Shown: positions 45,423-54,519, counted from the first letter of the stretch. The stretch is DNA of 64,000 nt from UBA7328 sp002471345 (GCA_964011275.1 CAXGOB010000012.1:16722-80721), one strand, 5' to 3'. Numbers and translations are program-made. Notes: generated from the letters alone by a model not told the origin.

Positions 45423-46477
45423 ATGAACGAACTGAAGATGCTCTACAGTTGTTAACTGATTTGATTAGAATTCCTTCTTTTTCAAAAGAAGAAGATAAAA
45501 CAGCTCAAATTATAGGCACTTTTCTTGAAAAAAAGGGAGTAAAATTTGAAAGATCAAACAACAATTTGATTTCTCGAAACAAATTTTTTGATGAATCTAA
45601 ATATACTGTTGTTCTGAATAGTCATCATGATACAGTTAAAGTGGTAGATGGATGGACTAGGGATCCTTTCGGGGCAGAAGTTGAAAATGAAAAGTTATTT
45701 GGATTAGGAAGTAATGATGCCGGTGGATGCTTAGTTTCATTGATCGCCACGTATATTTTCTTCTATGATAAGCCACTTGACTACAATCTGATTCTCATAG
45801 CTTCAGCAGAAGAAGAAAATTTTGGCCATAACGGAGTCTCCTCAGTTTTATCAAAATTAGATATTGAACCTGACCTTGGAATCATTGGAGAGCCCACACA
45901 AATGCAAATGGCTGTAGCAGAGAAAGGACTAATAGTCATAGACGGATTAGCTAAAGGAGAATCAGGTCATGTGGCCTACCAAAAAGGTGAAAATGCTATT
46001 TATAAGGCCATGGATGATATTAAATGGATCAGTAATTACCAGTTTCCAAAAGTGTCAGAAACACTTGGGAAAGTAATGATGTCTGCGACACAAGTTGAAG
46101 GTGGTATACAGCACAACGTAATTCCAGATTCATGTAAATTTGTAGTGGATGTACGGGTGAATGATTGTTATCGTCTCAAAGAAGTTGCTGACATCATATC
46201 TATAAATTGCAGCTCTGAAATGACGCCTAGATCTCTAAAATGGCACCCTTCTAGAATTGACATCAATCATCCGTTGGTAAAAAAAGGAAAATCTCTAGAC
46301 CTTGATTATTATGGATCGTCTACAATGTCTGATCAAGTTCATTTCAAGTGTCCTACTTTGAAAATAGGACCTGGAGATTCATTGAGGTCCCATACAGCGG
46401 ATGAGTATATTTTAAAAGGTGAGGTAGAACAAGGAATATCAACATATATTTCATTATTAGAAGGATTATCTTTGTGA
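45419..46477 (+). CDS. argE: M20-family N-acyl-amino acid deacylase (ArgE/LysK-like)
   Basis: 352 residues. M20 metallopeptidase marks: VVLNSHHDTVKVVDGW (first zinc His-Asp), GLGSNDAGGCLVSLIATY (bridging Asp), LIASAEEENFGHNGV (catalytic/metal Glu pair), and C-terminal GSSTMSDQVHFKCPTLKIGPGDSLRSHTADEYI (final His). The length of about 350 with this GSNDAGG pattern fits the ArgE/LysK group used for N-acyl ornithine or lysine release in Bacteroidota. It begins inside the argB stop codon and ends 63 bp before argH. It removes the acyl group to give ornithine. Alternative substrates such as N-acetylcitrulline are known for this phylum. Confidence 0.85.
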   Translation: MNERTEDALQLLTDLIRIPSFSKEEDKTAQIIGTFLEKKGVKFERSNNNLISRNKFFDESKYTVVLNSHHDTVKVVDGWTRDPFGAEVENEKLFGLGSNDAGGCLVSLIATYIFFYDKPLDYNLILIASAEEENFGHNGVSSVLSKLDIEPDLGIIGEPTQMQMAVAEKGLIVIDGLAKGESGHVAYQKGENAIYKAMDDIKWISNYQFPKVSETLGKVMMSATQVEGGIQHNVIPDSCKFVVDVRVNDCYRLKEVADIISINCSSEMTPRSLKWHPSRIDINHPLVKKGKSLDLDYYGSSTMSDQVHFKCPTLKIGPGDSLRSHTADEYILKGEVEQGISTYISLLEGLSL

Positions 46478-46540
46478 TTATCTCTCAACATTCTGATACT
46501 GATACTTCATCAGCTTTCATAAAATCAATTCAAATCATCA

Positions 46541-47827
46541 ATGAAACTCTGGGATAAAGGATATAAAATAGACTCGCTGATAGAAGATTTCACTACGAAA
46601 GAGGATCGAAAACTCGATATACTTTTAGCTAAACATGATATCCTTGGTTCAATGGCTCATGTCAATATGCTAAGATCTATTGGCTACTTATCAGAAGATG
46701 AACTTATAAAAATTGAAATCGAACTCGAGAAGATTGCTGAGTCTGTAGAAAATGAAACATTTCTCATTGAGGATGGTGTTGAAGATGTCCATTCTCAAGT
46801 CGAGCTATTATTGGTAAACTCAATTGGAGACATAGGAAAAAAGATTCATTTAGGAAGATCAAGAAATGACCAGGTATTAGTAGATTTACGACTATTCTTT
46901 AGAGAAGAATTGTCTTCACTTATAAATCGGTTAAGCTCACTATCTACAATGTTATTAGATCTGAGCGATCAACATAAGAACGATTTGATGCCTGGTTATA
47001 CTCATATGCAGATGGCCATGGTTTCTTCTTTTGGGTTGTGGTTTGGAGCATATGCTGAATCTCTTATTGAAGATATTGAAACTTGTATAAGCACTAAAAA
47101 ACAGATCAATAAAAACCCGCTAGGAACAGCTGCTGGATTTGGCTCTTCTATTCCTGTAAATAGAAAGCTTACTACAGAATCACTAGGATTTGATGCGTTG
47201 TGTGTGAATTCTATTTTTGCTCAGATGGCAAGAGGTAAAACAGAGTTGCTAGTCGGCCAGGTAATCAGTCAAGTGGCATTCACAATAGGAAAAATGGCTA
47301 TGGATATATGCCATTACAGTAGTCAGAACTTCGGATTTATGAAGCTGTCAGATGAATTTACAACTGGCTCATCCATCATGCCACATAAGAAGAACCCAGA
47401 TGTTTTCGAACTGATAAGAGCGAATTGTAATCTTTTATCAACTCTTCCACATCAACTTCAGGCAGTTATTGGCAATCTTCCAAGTGGGTATCACAGAGAT
47501 TTCCAATTATTAAAGGAGATTATCTTTCCCGCTCTAGAGAAGATGAATAGAATTATTGATCTTACTGCACATGCTCTCCCTAAATTACAGATTATCCCTC
47601 CTGATTTAACTGAGAACAAGTACGAATACCTTTATAGTGTAGAAGTAGTAAATGACTTAGTAAAACAAGGGACTCCGTTTAGAGATGCCTATAAGAAGGT
47701 AGGGGAAGACATAGATAACGGTGCATTCAGTCCTCAGAAAGAGCTTAATCATACACATATTGGAAGTATTGGAAATTTAGGAAATGACATCCTAAGAAAT
47801 AGATTGATTCGGCTTTTAAAAACCTAG
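46541..47827 (+). CDS. argH: Argininosuccinate lyase
   Basis: 428 residues. Fumarase/aspartase superfamily with signature GSSIMPHKKNPDVFELIRANC (catalytic Ser region, about 270-290), HLGRSRNDQVLVDLRLFF, LMPGYTHMQMAMVSSFGLWFGAYAE (catalytic His) and NPLGTAAGFGSSIPVNRKL. It splits argininosuccinate to arginine and fumarate, the last step of arginine synthesis. It ends the operon. Its stop (TAG, 47825-47827) overlaps the stop of the convergent TonB receptor. Confidence 0.93.
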   Translation: MKLWDKGYKIDSLIEDFTTKEDRKLDILLAKHDILGSMAHVNMLRSIGYLSEDELIKIEIELEKIAESVENETFLIEDGVEDVHSQVELLLVNSIGDIGKKIHLGRSRNDQVLVDLRLFFREELSSLINRLSSLSTMLLDLSDQHKNDLMPGYTHMQMAMVSSFGLWFGAYAESLIEDIETCISTKKQINKNPLGTAAGFGSSIPVNRKLTTESLGFDALCVNSIFAQMARGKTELLVGQVISQVAFTIGKMAMDICHYSSQNFGFMKLSDEFTTGSSIMPHKKNPDVFELIRANCNLLSTLPHQLQAVIGNLPSGYHRDFQLLKEIIFPALEKMNRIIDLTAHALPKLQIIPPDLTENKYEYLYSVEVVNDLVKQGTPFRDAYKKVGEDIDNGAFSPQKELNHTHIGSIGNLGNDILRNRLIRLLKT

Positions 47828-50496
47828 AATTCTATTCCAAAGTTAAGGTTAAAAGTTCTTCCTAATTGATTAGTTGCCGTACCCAAAACAGTTTGTTTAG
47901 GTTTCTTCCCATTATCAATTTGCTCCACTTGCAACCTTGCTGTAAACTGCAAATATTTTACATTTGATCTATCCAAAACATTCAAAACGGAAGCTCCTAT
48001 TTTGGCTTTATTCTTTCCTATTGTAAATCGATAATCTGTAGACAAATCAAATCGCATATAGTGCGGAAGTCTGTTTTGAAAATTTCTTGGATTATTATTT
48101 CTTTTATCATCTCCTGTAGATAGGATACTGAGATCTGTATAATTCCTACCACTAGAATAAACAGCATTAGCTGAAAAATCCCAATCCGAATATTTATAAG
48201 TATTAGTAAATGATAATTGGTGACGTCTATCATCTTGAGAAGGAAAGGGCTTATTCTTAAATATTCCTGGAAAGCTATTCTCTGATTTACTTAATGTATA
48301 AGAAAGAATACCGGCATACTTTTTTGATTGATATGCAGCCATTAGGTCCATTCCTTGAGTCTGACCATTTCCACTTAGTAATTCAAATTGAGCATTAATA
48401 GACGGTGCATCATTATTGACAAGCTCTGGCAAAAATGAAGTAAAATTCAAGACATTATCTCGATCAATATGATAGATCTCTAGATCTATCAACCAATTAT
48501 CTTTCTTGTAAACTCCCCCAATCATGTAGTTATCTGATGATCCAACTGACAACCTTATTCCGTCACTCAGGACAAAAACCTCTACCTCTTCCCCAAATCG
48601 ATTACTATAGGTCAATTCTCTTACGTATTGGTAATTTTTAGAAGCAGATGCTTTAAGGTTGAAATTATTGAAGGGTTTGTAAGACAATGCCAATTGCGGG
48701 GAATAATATATCTCATCAGTGCGATCATAATGAGTTGCTCTAATTCCCGCATTTACCGTAAAATTTCTTAAAAAAGAATGATTAATAGAAGCAAAAGCAC
48801 CTTTCTCTATACTCTGCTGATTATTATTCAAAAGACTCCTTCCATTTTGTCCCAGATTCAACATGTTCTGATGATCGGTGTATTTTGTCCCAAAGGATAT
48901 TTTCGTTTTATTAATTGATTTTGTGGCCATAAATGTACTCGACCAGTCTCGTATTTGATTTTGATTCTGATTCTCAATCGAAGTATTTGTAGGATTCAAA
49001 TTCCTGTCATCTGAGATGGAAAAAGAAAGAACGTTGCTATCCTTATATTGAGAATAATAGGATGTAGAAGACAATGACCATTGTCGAGGAAGAGAAGCAA
49101 ACAAATTAAAACTTGCACCATCATTCTGCCATGATTCATCATTAGCGAATGACTCTTCTACTGTAATTCTTCGATTAGAGCCTCTTGGTCCTCGTGCAGT
49201 AAAGCTATTTTCAAATGTTGAAGCTAATACATCATAACTTTTGAAGAAATTTGCATTAACATTTAGTTTTTCAGACTTGTATGACAGTTTCCCATTAAGA
49301 TCGTAAAAATCAAAAGATGGCGTAACACCAAGAATAGTGGCTCTATTAAAATCAGTCTCGTCAATACCGCTCAAATCAGCATCTTTCTCAAAAAAACCAG
49401 CATTAGCAACATTATTATATGATGCTCGGCCAGCAACTAAAAAATTCCAGTTCTTACTAAGGGGCACACCTAAACTAAGTGAACTATTCAACAAATCAAT
49501 TTCAGCGATTCCTGCTACTTGATTTACACTTTGGGGAGATGACATGGATACTAACCCTCCAGATTTACCCGATTGATTTATAGGTAATTCATTTTTATAA
49601 AGCGTCACGTCATTGACATAGCTTCCATTTATATTACCAAAAATACCATAGAAATGATCTGTTTTGTAAATTGGAATACCATCAATAAGTACTAAAGTTT
49701 CGGAGTCATCTGCACCTCTGATACTTATAGAGCTACTTTTATCGTCTGTAGCCGCTATGCCTGGTAGGAATTGCAGTTTTCTAAGGACATCATTACCTTG
49801 AATAGTGCTACTCCCTACTGACAAAAGATTCGAAATTCTAAGCTCCGTACTGGCACTCAGTTGATTGATAATGACAATTGGTTTTTGCCCAGAAACCGTA
49901 ATCTCTTCTATTTTTTCTACTGATGGAGAAAGGACAATTTTGTTTAAATTAACTAGGTCTTTAACCTTTAGATCAGAGGATTCATACCCGATGTATGAGA
50001 ATACCACTTTTTCTTCCAAAGCAGTGGCATCTACAAGCAATCTATATTTTCCATATTCATCAGTATATGTCCCTACTTGGAGGGAAGGAATAGATACAGT
50101 AGCATAATCCAAAAATTTTCCCTTTTCTCCCCTTATCGTCCCACTTATATCAATGAATTCTTCTAGATCAATGAGATTCATTTTATAATGATTCACCTTT
50201 CTCAGCAGTACTTTCTTCCCATCTAAGACCTGATACTCAATATCAGAAGGTTGAAGAGTGAGGGTAAATAATTCTTCAAGTGAGTTAGACTCTAAACTAA
50301 CTGAACCAGGATAAATCTGGTCTAGAATGTACGCTGGATAGCTCAGTTTTACATCATATTTTTTCCCAAATCTTTCCAGAGCAGATTCTAAGTTCTCCTC
50401 TTTATTACATTCAAATTGGAATACTTCGTTTTGGGCATCTAATGAGATTCCTACTATATAAAAAATCAAGAAAGGTACTAACCGGTTATGTGGCAC
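47824..50496 (-). CDS. STN-domain TonB-dependent outer-membrane receptor (FecA-like transducer)
   Basis: 890 residues. It starts at GTG 50496, whose G is also the last base of the FecR stop (TAG/GTG overlap), so translation is coupled. Layout: signal peptide (LVPFLIFYIVGISLDAQ), STN signalling domain (LESALERFGKKYDVKLSYPAY...GKKVLLRK, about 35-105), carboxypeptidase-regulatory-like domain (ISGTIRGEKGKFLDYATVSI), TonB plug (VLRKLQFLPGIAATDDKSSSISIRGADDSETLVLIDGIPI), and a barrel ending in TFNLNFGIEF (terminal Phe). The STN domain transmits substrate binding to the FecR antisigma protein. Import substrate is unknown; siderophore or glycan are both possible. Confidence 0.92.
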   Translation of the reverse strand: MPHNRLVPFLIFYIVGISLDAQNEVFQFECNKEENLESALERFGKKYDVKLSYPAYILDQIYPGSVSLESNSLEELFTLTLQPSDIEYQVLDGKKVLLRKVNHYKMNLIDLEEFIDISGTIRGEKGKFLDYATVSIPSLQVGTYTDEYGKYRLLVDATALEEKVVFSYIGYESSDLKVKDLVNLNKIVLSPSVEKIEEITVSGQKPIVIINQLSASTELRISNLLSVGSSTIQGNDVLRKLQFLPGIAATDDKSSSISIRGADDSETLVLIDGIPIYKTDHFYGIFGNINGSYVNDVTLYKNELPINQSGKSGGLVSMSSPQSVNQVAGIAEIDLLNSSLSLGVPLSKNWNFLVAGRASYNNVANAGFFEKDADLSGIDETDFNRATILGVTPSFDFYDLNGKLSYKSEKLNVNANFFKSYDVLASTFENSFTARGPRGSNRRITVEESFANDESWQNDGASFNLFASLPRQWSLSSTSYYSQYKDSNVLSFSISDDRNLNPTNTSIENQNQNQIRDWSSTFMATKSINKTKISFGTKYTDHQNMLNLGQNGRSLLNNNQQSIEKGAFASINHSFLRNFTVNAGIRATHYDRTDEIYYSPQLALSYKPFNNFNLKASASKNYQYVRELTYSNRFGEEVEVFVLSDGIRLSVGSSDNYMIGGVYKKDNWLIDLEIYHIDRDNVLNFTSFLPELVNNDAPSINAQFELLSGNGQTQGMDLMAAYQSKKYAGILSYTLSKSENSFPGIFKNKPFPSQDDRRHQLSFTNTYKYSDWDFSANAVYSSGRNYTDLSILSTGDDKRNNNPRNFQNRLPHYMRFDLSTDYRFTIGKNKAKIGASVLNVLDRSNVKYLQFTARLQVEQIDNGKKPKQTVLGTATNQLGRTFNLNFGIEF

Positions 50497-51461
50497 TATT
50501 TCTTTACTATTTCTACTATTTTACCGTCGATACTGTAATCTAGACTCATAGGCCATGTCACCATGTAAATTGCCTTTTTAAGGTCCTTAGTTTCTAATGA
50601 TCCATTGTATATCAAACTCTTTACTTCAGAATTAGCATTGATTTTTACGTCAAATTGTCTTTCTATTTCTTCAAATACTGTCCCCATAGTTGATTCTCTG
50701 TAAGAGTAAGAACTTTGTCTCCAATCGATTTTAGCTTGGAAAGGTATTTTTTCTAGGCTATTATCATTGAGCTCTACAACATCTCCGGCATTAAGAATTT
50801 CTTTACTTCCTTTTGAAGTCACTTCTACTCTTCCTTCTGTACATTTTACTAGAAATGAACCTCCTCTACTATGTACATTAAACTTTGTGCCCAATACTTG
50901 GACATTTCCATTTTCTGTAATTACTGTAAATGTGGATCCTTTCTCAACTTCAAAAAACGCTTCACCACTTAAATTGACCTTTCTATTCGTTTCCCACCTG
51001 TTTTTGTCGTAAACCACTTCAGAGCCCGCATTTATAGATATGATAGAGTTATCTGGTAAAGTGTGAACCATATTCTCTGCATTGGGAGTGACTATAGTCA
51101 TATTGTCGCTCATTAGAAAAACAGCCGCCACTAACACCGCTACACTTGCAGCTATACCTATAAAAGAACGTCTCCAGAGTTTCTTTACATTGTCCGTACT
51201 CTGCTCAAGTAAAATTTCTTTAGCATCTGTACTTTGCTCAATACGATCCCACAATTTGCTTTTATCAATAGAAACTGCAAACTCTTTGAATTGGAATGTA
51301 TTGACTAACTCCTTTGCCTCTTCCACTTTTGCTGTTTGATCAGGATGATCTTTTAACCATTGTTCCCATTTAGAAGCATCTGTTCCATCTTTTACCCAAG
51401 AGATAAAACGTTGCTCTTCAGCAAGTGATAAAAAATCTAATTGTAAATTATTGTCATTCAT
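50496..51461 (-). CDS. fecR: FecR-family anti-sigma / sigma regulator
   Basis: 321 residues from ATG 51461 (MNDNNLQLDFLSLAEEQRF). A GTG five codons earlier (51476) is the other choice. The N-terminal cytoplasmic antisigma part (to about 100; SWVKDGTDASKWEQWLKDHPDQT) precedes one transmembrane helix (FIGIAASVAVLVAAVFLM). The periplasmic FecR domain has TLPDNSIISINAGSEVVYDKN, KVNLSGEAFFEVEKGSTFTVITENGNVQVLGTKFNV and the C-terminal DUF4974-like part ending SLDYSIDGKIVEIVKK. It holds the ECF sigma factor until the STN receptor signals. It is followed directly by the receptor gene and preceded by the metallopeptidase lipoprotein gene. Confidence 0.9.
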   Translation of the reverse strand: MNDNNLQLDFLSLAEEQRFISWVKDGTDASKWEQWLKDHPDQTAKVEEAKELVNTFQFKEFAVSIDKSKLWDRIEQSTDAKEILLEQSTDNVKKLWRRSFIGIAASVAVLVAAVFLMSDNMTIVTPNAENMVHTLPDNSIISINAGSEVVYDKNRWETNRKVNLSGEAFFEVEKGSTFTVITENGNVQVLGTKFNVHSRGGSFLVKCTEGRVEVTSKGSKEILNAGDVVELNDNSLEKIPFQAKIDWRQSSYSYRESTMGTVFEEIERQFDVKINANSEVKSLIYNGSLETKDLKKAIYMVTWPMSLDYSIDGKIVEIVKK

Positions 51462-51487
51462 GACTGTTGAGTACACTCAAGTACCTG

Positions 51488-51961
51488 TTAGTTTTTAAAA
51501 AGTTCATCGAGATAATAATCTCTATTCTGTGCATAGTTAAGTGAGCAGATGTCAGTGCTACTATGCATGATACTCATACATACTCCATTTCCATCCTTTG
51601 AGTCATCATGTCCTCTTTGTAGATAACAATGACCCAATTCATGAAAAATCACTTGTTCTCTCTTACTCTCAGATGCTCTTTGCCAAAGTAAAGGATCAAT
51701 GATTACAGCATTAGGAGATTCTTCTGTATGACTGCATTGTCCTACCACATTTCCTTCTCCTATACTTTGAATAAATCCTTCTACTTCATAAGATTCATAA
51801 TTCACTTCGATTCCTCTAAGTGATCCTTCTTCTGCAAACCGTTCAAAATATAAAGCCAACTCTGTATCAATAAAACCTACAGAATTCTCTTTATCACAAG
51901 AGATTGTGGTCATCATGAAAAATGCCACAAAACATCCATATTTAATCAGGCTTTTACACAT
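51488..51961 (-). CDS. Small HELGHC metallopeptidase-like lipoprotein within the FecIR operon
   Basis: 157 residues. The lipoprotein signal is CFVAFFMMTTISC (about Cys22). The zinc motif IFHELGHCYLQRGH is followed by a Met-turn-like SIMHSST and ends NRDYYLDELFKN. It is a clear paralog of the N-terminal half of the lipoprotein at 28872-29849 (same order: RGIEVNY/RGVKADF, GQC/GVC, IIDPLLW/IEIDRSDW, HELGHC, DYYLDELF). It probably acts in the envelope as a peptidase, but no substrate is known. Its place between the ECF sigma gene (73 bp) and fecR (27 bp to the chosen start) is unusual. It could cleave a member of the signalling chain (inference). Confidence 0.7.
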   Translation of the reverse strand: MCKSLIKYGCFVAFFMMTTISCDKENSVGFIDTELALYFERFAEEGSLRGIEVNYESYEVEGFIQSIGEGNVVGQCSHTEESPNAVIIDPLLWQRASESKREQVIFHELGHCYLQRGHDDSKDGNGVCMSIMHSSTDICSLNYAQNRDYYLDELFKN

Positions 51962-52033
51962 CTTTTTTACATCTACTATTCCTTTAAGACTTTTCTTAAG
52001 GGTTTGTACTCATAAGCACATCATTTTTTTTCG

Positions 52034-52615
52034 CTATGACCAAAATAGCCAAGACATTAACACAATTGCTAATGACATGACATCTCTTAACTTCTTTATC
52101 CCTGAAGACACAAGATTTCGTGCTGATTGATAAGATATATCTAACACTTCACATATATCTTCATAGTCCTTGTCATTATAATATTTTAGGTAAATGGCTT
52201 CTTTTTGTCTTGCTGACAACTGGTCAAAAGCTCTTTTTATCTTTTCTGCACGCTCTGCATCCATTTCTGTTTGGGCCAATATATCTTCAATCGAAAGCTC
52301 AGTCCCAAATGCCGTGTCATGATCATTGATCTCATTTTGAGATTGAGAGACTTTTTTGGCTTTTTTTATAATGCTCCTACGAAGGGACACCATGAGATAA
52401 TTTCTAATAGAATCTGTGTCACTCAGCTTCTCTCTATTTTGCCATACGTAGACAAAAAGATCATGTAAACAATCTTCAACTAAAGAAGCATCCTGAGTAA
52501 ATCTGCTGCCATATTTAATGAGCTGATCTATATTTTGATTATAAGCAATAGAAAATGACTGTCTGTCACCTGCCTTGATATTTTGCCATAATTCGAGATC
52601 AGTCATCGTGTTCAT
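52034..52615 (-). CDS. ECF RNA polymerase sigma factor (FecI-like)
   Basis: 193 residues from ATG 52615 (MNTMTDLELWQNIKAGD). A GTG at 52630 and an ATG at 52606 are the alternatives. Region 2 shows FSIAYNQNIDQLIKYGSRFTQDASLVEDCLHDLFVYVWQNREKLS (core-binding and -10 recognition), region 4 shows FDQLSARQKEAIYLKYYNDKDYEDICEVLDISYQSARNLVSSGIKKLRD (-35 HTH). The C-terminus is a hydrophobic tail (MSLAIVLMSWLFW), as often seen in Bacteroidota ECF factors. It leads the metallopeptidase-FecR-receptor genes on one strand and is expected to turn them on. It is held inactive by the FecR-type protein. Confidence 0.9.
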   Translation of the reverse strand: MNTMTDLELWQNIKAGDRQSFSIAYNQNIDQLIKYGSRFTQDASLVEDCLHDLFVYVWQNREKLSDTDSIRNYLMVSLRRSIIKKAKKVSQSQNEINDHDTAFGTELSIEDILAQTEMDAERAEKIKRAFDQLSARQKEAIYLKYYNDKDYEDICEVLDISYQSARNLVSSGIKKLRDVMSLAIVLMSWLFWS

Positions 52616-52799
52616 TAACTTAGATATCACAGAGGAATATTGTAAAATTAGGAAGAAAGTTGGATTGAGAAGATTATTAGGCCTCCTTATTAATTGTATT
52701 TAACAAGTGTATTTCATTCTAAACAAAATTAAACTTAAAGAAAGTAGAAGCTCTTAGTTGACAAAATCATATTACAAATAATTTAAATATGTTTGCAAG

Positions 52800-53873
52800 G
52801 TGAAACATATACATTTATACCTTCTCCTATTCGTATTTCAGATATCAGATGCTCAAGACATTATTCTTCCTGGTCTTAATGGAGAAGAATTGCTTTCAGA
52901 GTTAGCAAGAGAATATAAACCTGCTACTGTCCTCAATTATTCCAATGCACGAGAGTATATGTATGAAAACTTACAATTGCAAAAAGATACAATTGAAGGG
53001 ATATATACAGGCTTCAAAATTTATTTGCCAGAAAATGCACCCTCTAGGTCATGGACATTTGAAAATGGTATCAATACGGAGCACATATATCCTCGAAGCA
53101 AAGGAGCATCAGATGGAAATGCATTTAGTGATCTACACCATCTTAAGCCCTCAAAATCAAATGTAAACTCATCGAGACTCAATCATCCATTTAAAGAAAT
53201 AGACGATGATGTGACTAAAAAATGGTTTCGAAAAGAAGGGGCTACTTTTGATATTCCTACTGAGCACATTAACGAATACAGTGAATTAGACAGTTTTGTG
53301 ACCAGTAGTGGATTTATTATTGGTGATTTTGAACCAAGAGAATCTGTAAAAGGAGATATAGCAAGGGCCGTTTTTTACTTTTTTACTATGTATGAAGAAG
53401 AAGCAATCGCCGCGGATCCAAATTACTTCGAATCTATGAGAGAAGATCTATGCAGATGGCATGTTCAAGACCCTCCTAATTTAGATGAAATGAGATTTTC
53501 AGAGCTAATAGCTGAGGTCCAAGATGGAAAAACCAACCCATTTGTAATGGATTGTAGCATAACCTTACGAAGTTATTGCGCTAATTTGAACTTGCAATGT
53601 GAAGAAAGAACAGTTCCTACTGTCGAGTTATCAGAAAATGGACCAATTCTGATTGTTCCAAATCCAAGTACAGGGCGAATTTCAATAACAAGCCCTATTG
53701 AAATAAAGAATATTGATATCTATGATTACAACGGGGCTACAGTTTATTCAATTGACGATGTACAAGATCACACCCTGCATATAGATTTAAATTTGCCTCT
53801 TGGATTATATAACTTAATGGTAAGAGATAAAAACGGGAAATTCTATTTGAGCCGTCTCATTATTCAAAAATAA
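52800..53873 (+). CDS. Secreted endonuclease I-type nuclease with T9SS type A sorting domain
   Basis: 357 residues from GTG 52800 (KHIHLYLLLFVFQISDAQ, signal peptide); an upstream ATG at 52789 is in another frame and stops at once. The endonuclease I core is present: INTEHIYPRSKGASDGNAFSDLHHLKPS (His and metal residues), LNHPFKEIDDD, GDFEPRESVKGDIARAVFYFFTMYE. The C-terminus (about 280-357: LIVPNPSTGRISITSP, NIDIYDYNGATVYSI, LPLGLYNLMVRDKNGKFYLSRLIIQK) is a type A sorting domain for the type IX secretion system. It degrades extracellular DNA/RNA for nutrients. Confidence 0.9.
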   Translation: MKHIHLYLLLFVFQISDAQDIILPGLNGEELLSELAREYKPATVLNYSNAREYMYENLQLQKDTIEGIYTGFKIYLPENAPSRSWTFENGINTEHIYPRSKGASDGNAFSDLHHLKPSKSNVNSSRLNHPFKEIDDDVTKKWFRKEGATFDIPTEHINEYSELDSFVTSSGFIIGDFEPRESVKGDIARAVFYFFTMYEEEAIAADPNYFESMREDLCRWHVQDPPNLDEMRFSELIAEVQDGKTNPFVMDCSITLRSYCANLNLQCEERTVPTVELSENGPILIVPNPSTGRISITSPIEIKNIDIYDYNGATVYSIDDVQDHTLHIDLNLPLGLYNLMVRDKNGKFYLSRLIIQK

Positions 53874-53898
53874 GCATTTCAATATTCCATAAAAGAGA

Positions 53899-53930
53899 AA
53901 AGATCATCCCGATAAATCGAAATGATCTTT
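53899..53930 (+). terminator. Hairpin behind the nuclease gene
   Basis: AAAGATCAT (53899-53907) pairs with ATGATCTTT (53922-53930), with an inner CGAT/ATCG pair. It lies 26 bp after the nuclease stop. The T-run is only the three T of the stem, so it is a moderate terminator candidate. Confidence 0.5.
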
Positions 53931-54032
53931 AAATCACCTTGGCTGAATTTTATGGATTACAACTTTTTGCGATCCGTATCTAAAATTTATAACTGAATTT
54001 TTTTCGTCGTTGTTTTGAGATAATATACTAGT

Positions 54033-54142
54033 AGATTTTGGAGGTCCATCACATGCTCTGTGGTATATGTGTGATTGATGTAAGTATTCCCGTAAGATGC
54101 GTATATTGGTATGTCGAGCATGTCACGGACCTCTCTAAATCT
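54033..54142. ncRNA. 110-nt nested inverted repeat, structured RNA or small mobile repeat
   Basis: Three consecutive arm pairs are perfect: AGATTT (54033-54038) with AAATCT (54137-54142), GAGGTCC (54041-54047) with GGACCTC (54127-54133), and ACATGCTC (54051-54058) with GAGCATGT (54116-54123), separated by 2-3-nt internal loops. That is 21 base pairs in about 26 positions, closing a 57-nt apical region that has a repeated GTAAG. There is no ORF here. The long interrupted rod could be a regulatory RNA or a short inverted-repeat element. No RNA family is recognised. Confidence 0.45.
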
Positions 54143-54174
54143 TTCTTAAACTTTTAACTAACTGAATCTCATAA

Positions 54175-54287
54175 ATGATATAGTATATCATCGTTGCCAA
54201 TCGTTATTGACAATCCAAAGATAAGCGCACTTCTACCTTGCTCATGTCGTGGTATAACCGCATTTTGAGACTAGGGGAAACCCCTAG
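54175..54287. repeat. Two further perfect palindromes in the gap before dnaK
   Basis: ATGATATA-G-TATATCAT (54175-54191) is an 8-bp perfect palindrome, and CTAGGGG-AAA-CCCCTAG (54271-54287) is a 7-bp GC-rich stem with a 3-nt loop. Neither is followed by a T-run on either strand. With the nested repeat to their left they make the 789-bp gap 53874-54662 the most structured non-coding stretch of the window. The rest of the gap shows no gene. Confidence 0.4.
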
Positions 54288-54519
54288 AAAGGGCAAATTG
54301 ATAAGATTGAACATAATGTCACTGAGACGTGGATATATATAATCTTTGAGAATTTGAGTACAAAGGCTTTTAAAAACATCGGAAATATTTGATTGGCCTC
54401 CATCAAGGTAGTAATCTAGATTGCGACAATACGACTTGGTAATCTTCTGCTATCCTTTAATACACTAAGATCTGGTCCATGTTATCTGACTCCTCACTCC
54501 TGACCACTTTCACCTACCA

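Noticed and set aside
54033..54142. Nested repeat as the SRP RNA or a tRNA
   Set aside because: No GGAAG-type SRP apical motif and no tRNA cloverleaf or T-loop sequence can be found in it.
54271..54287. CTAGGGG-AAA-CCCCTAG as an intrinsic terminator
   Set aside because: No T-run on either strand; kept only as a palindrome.
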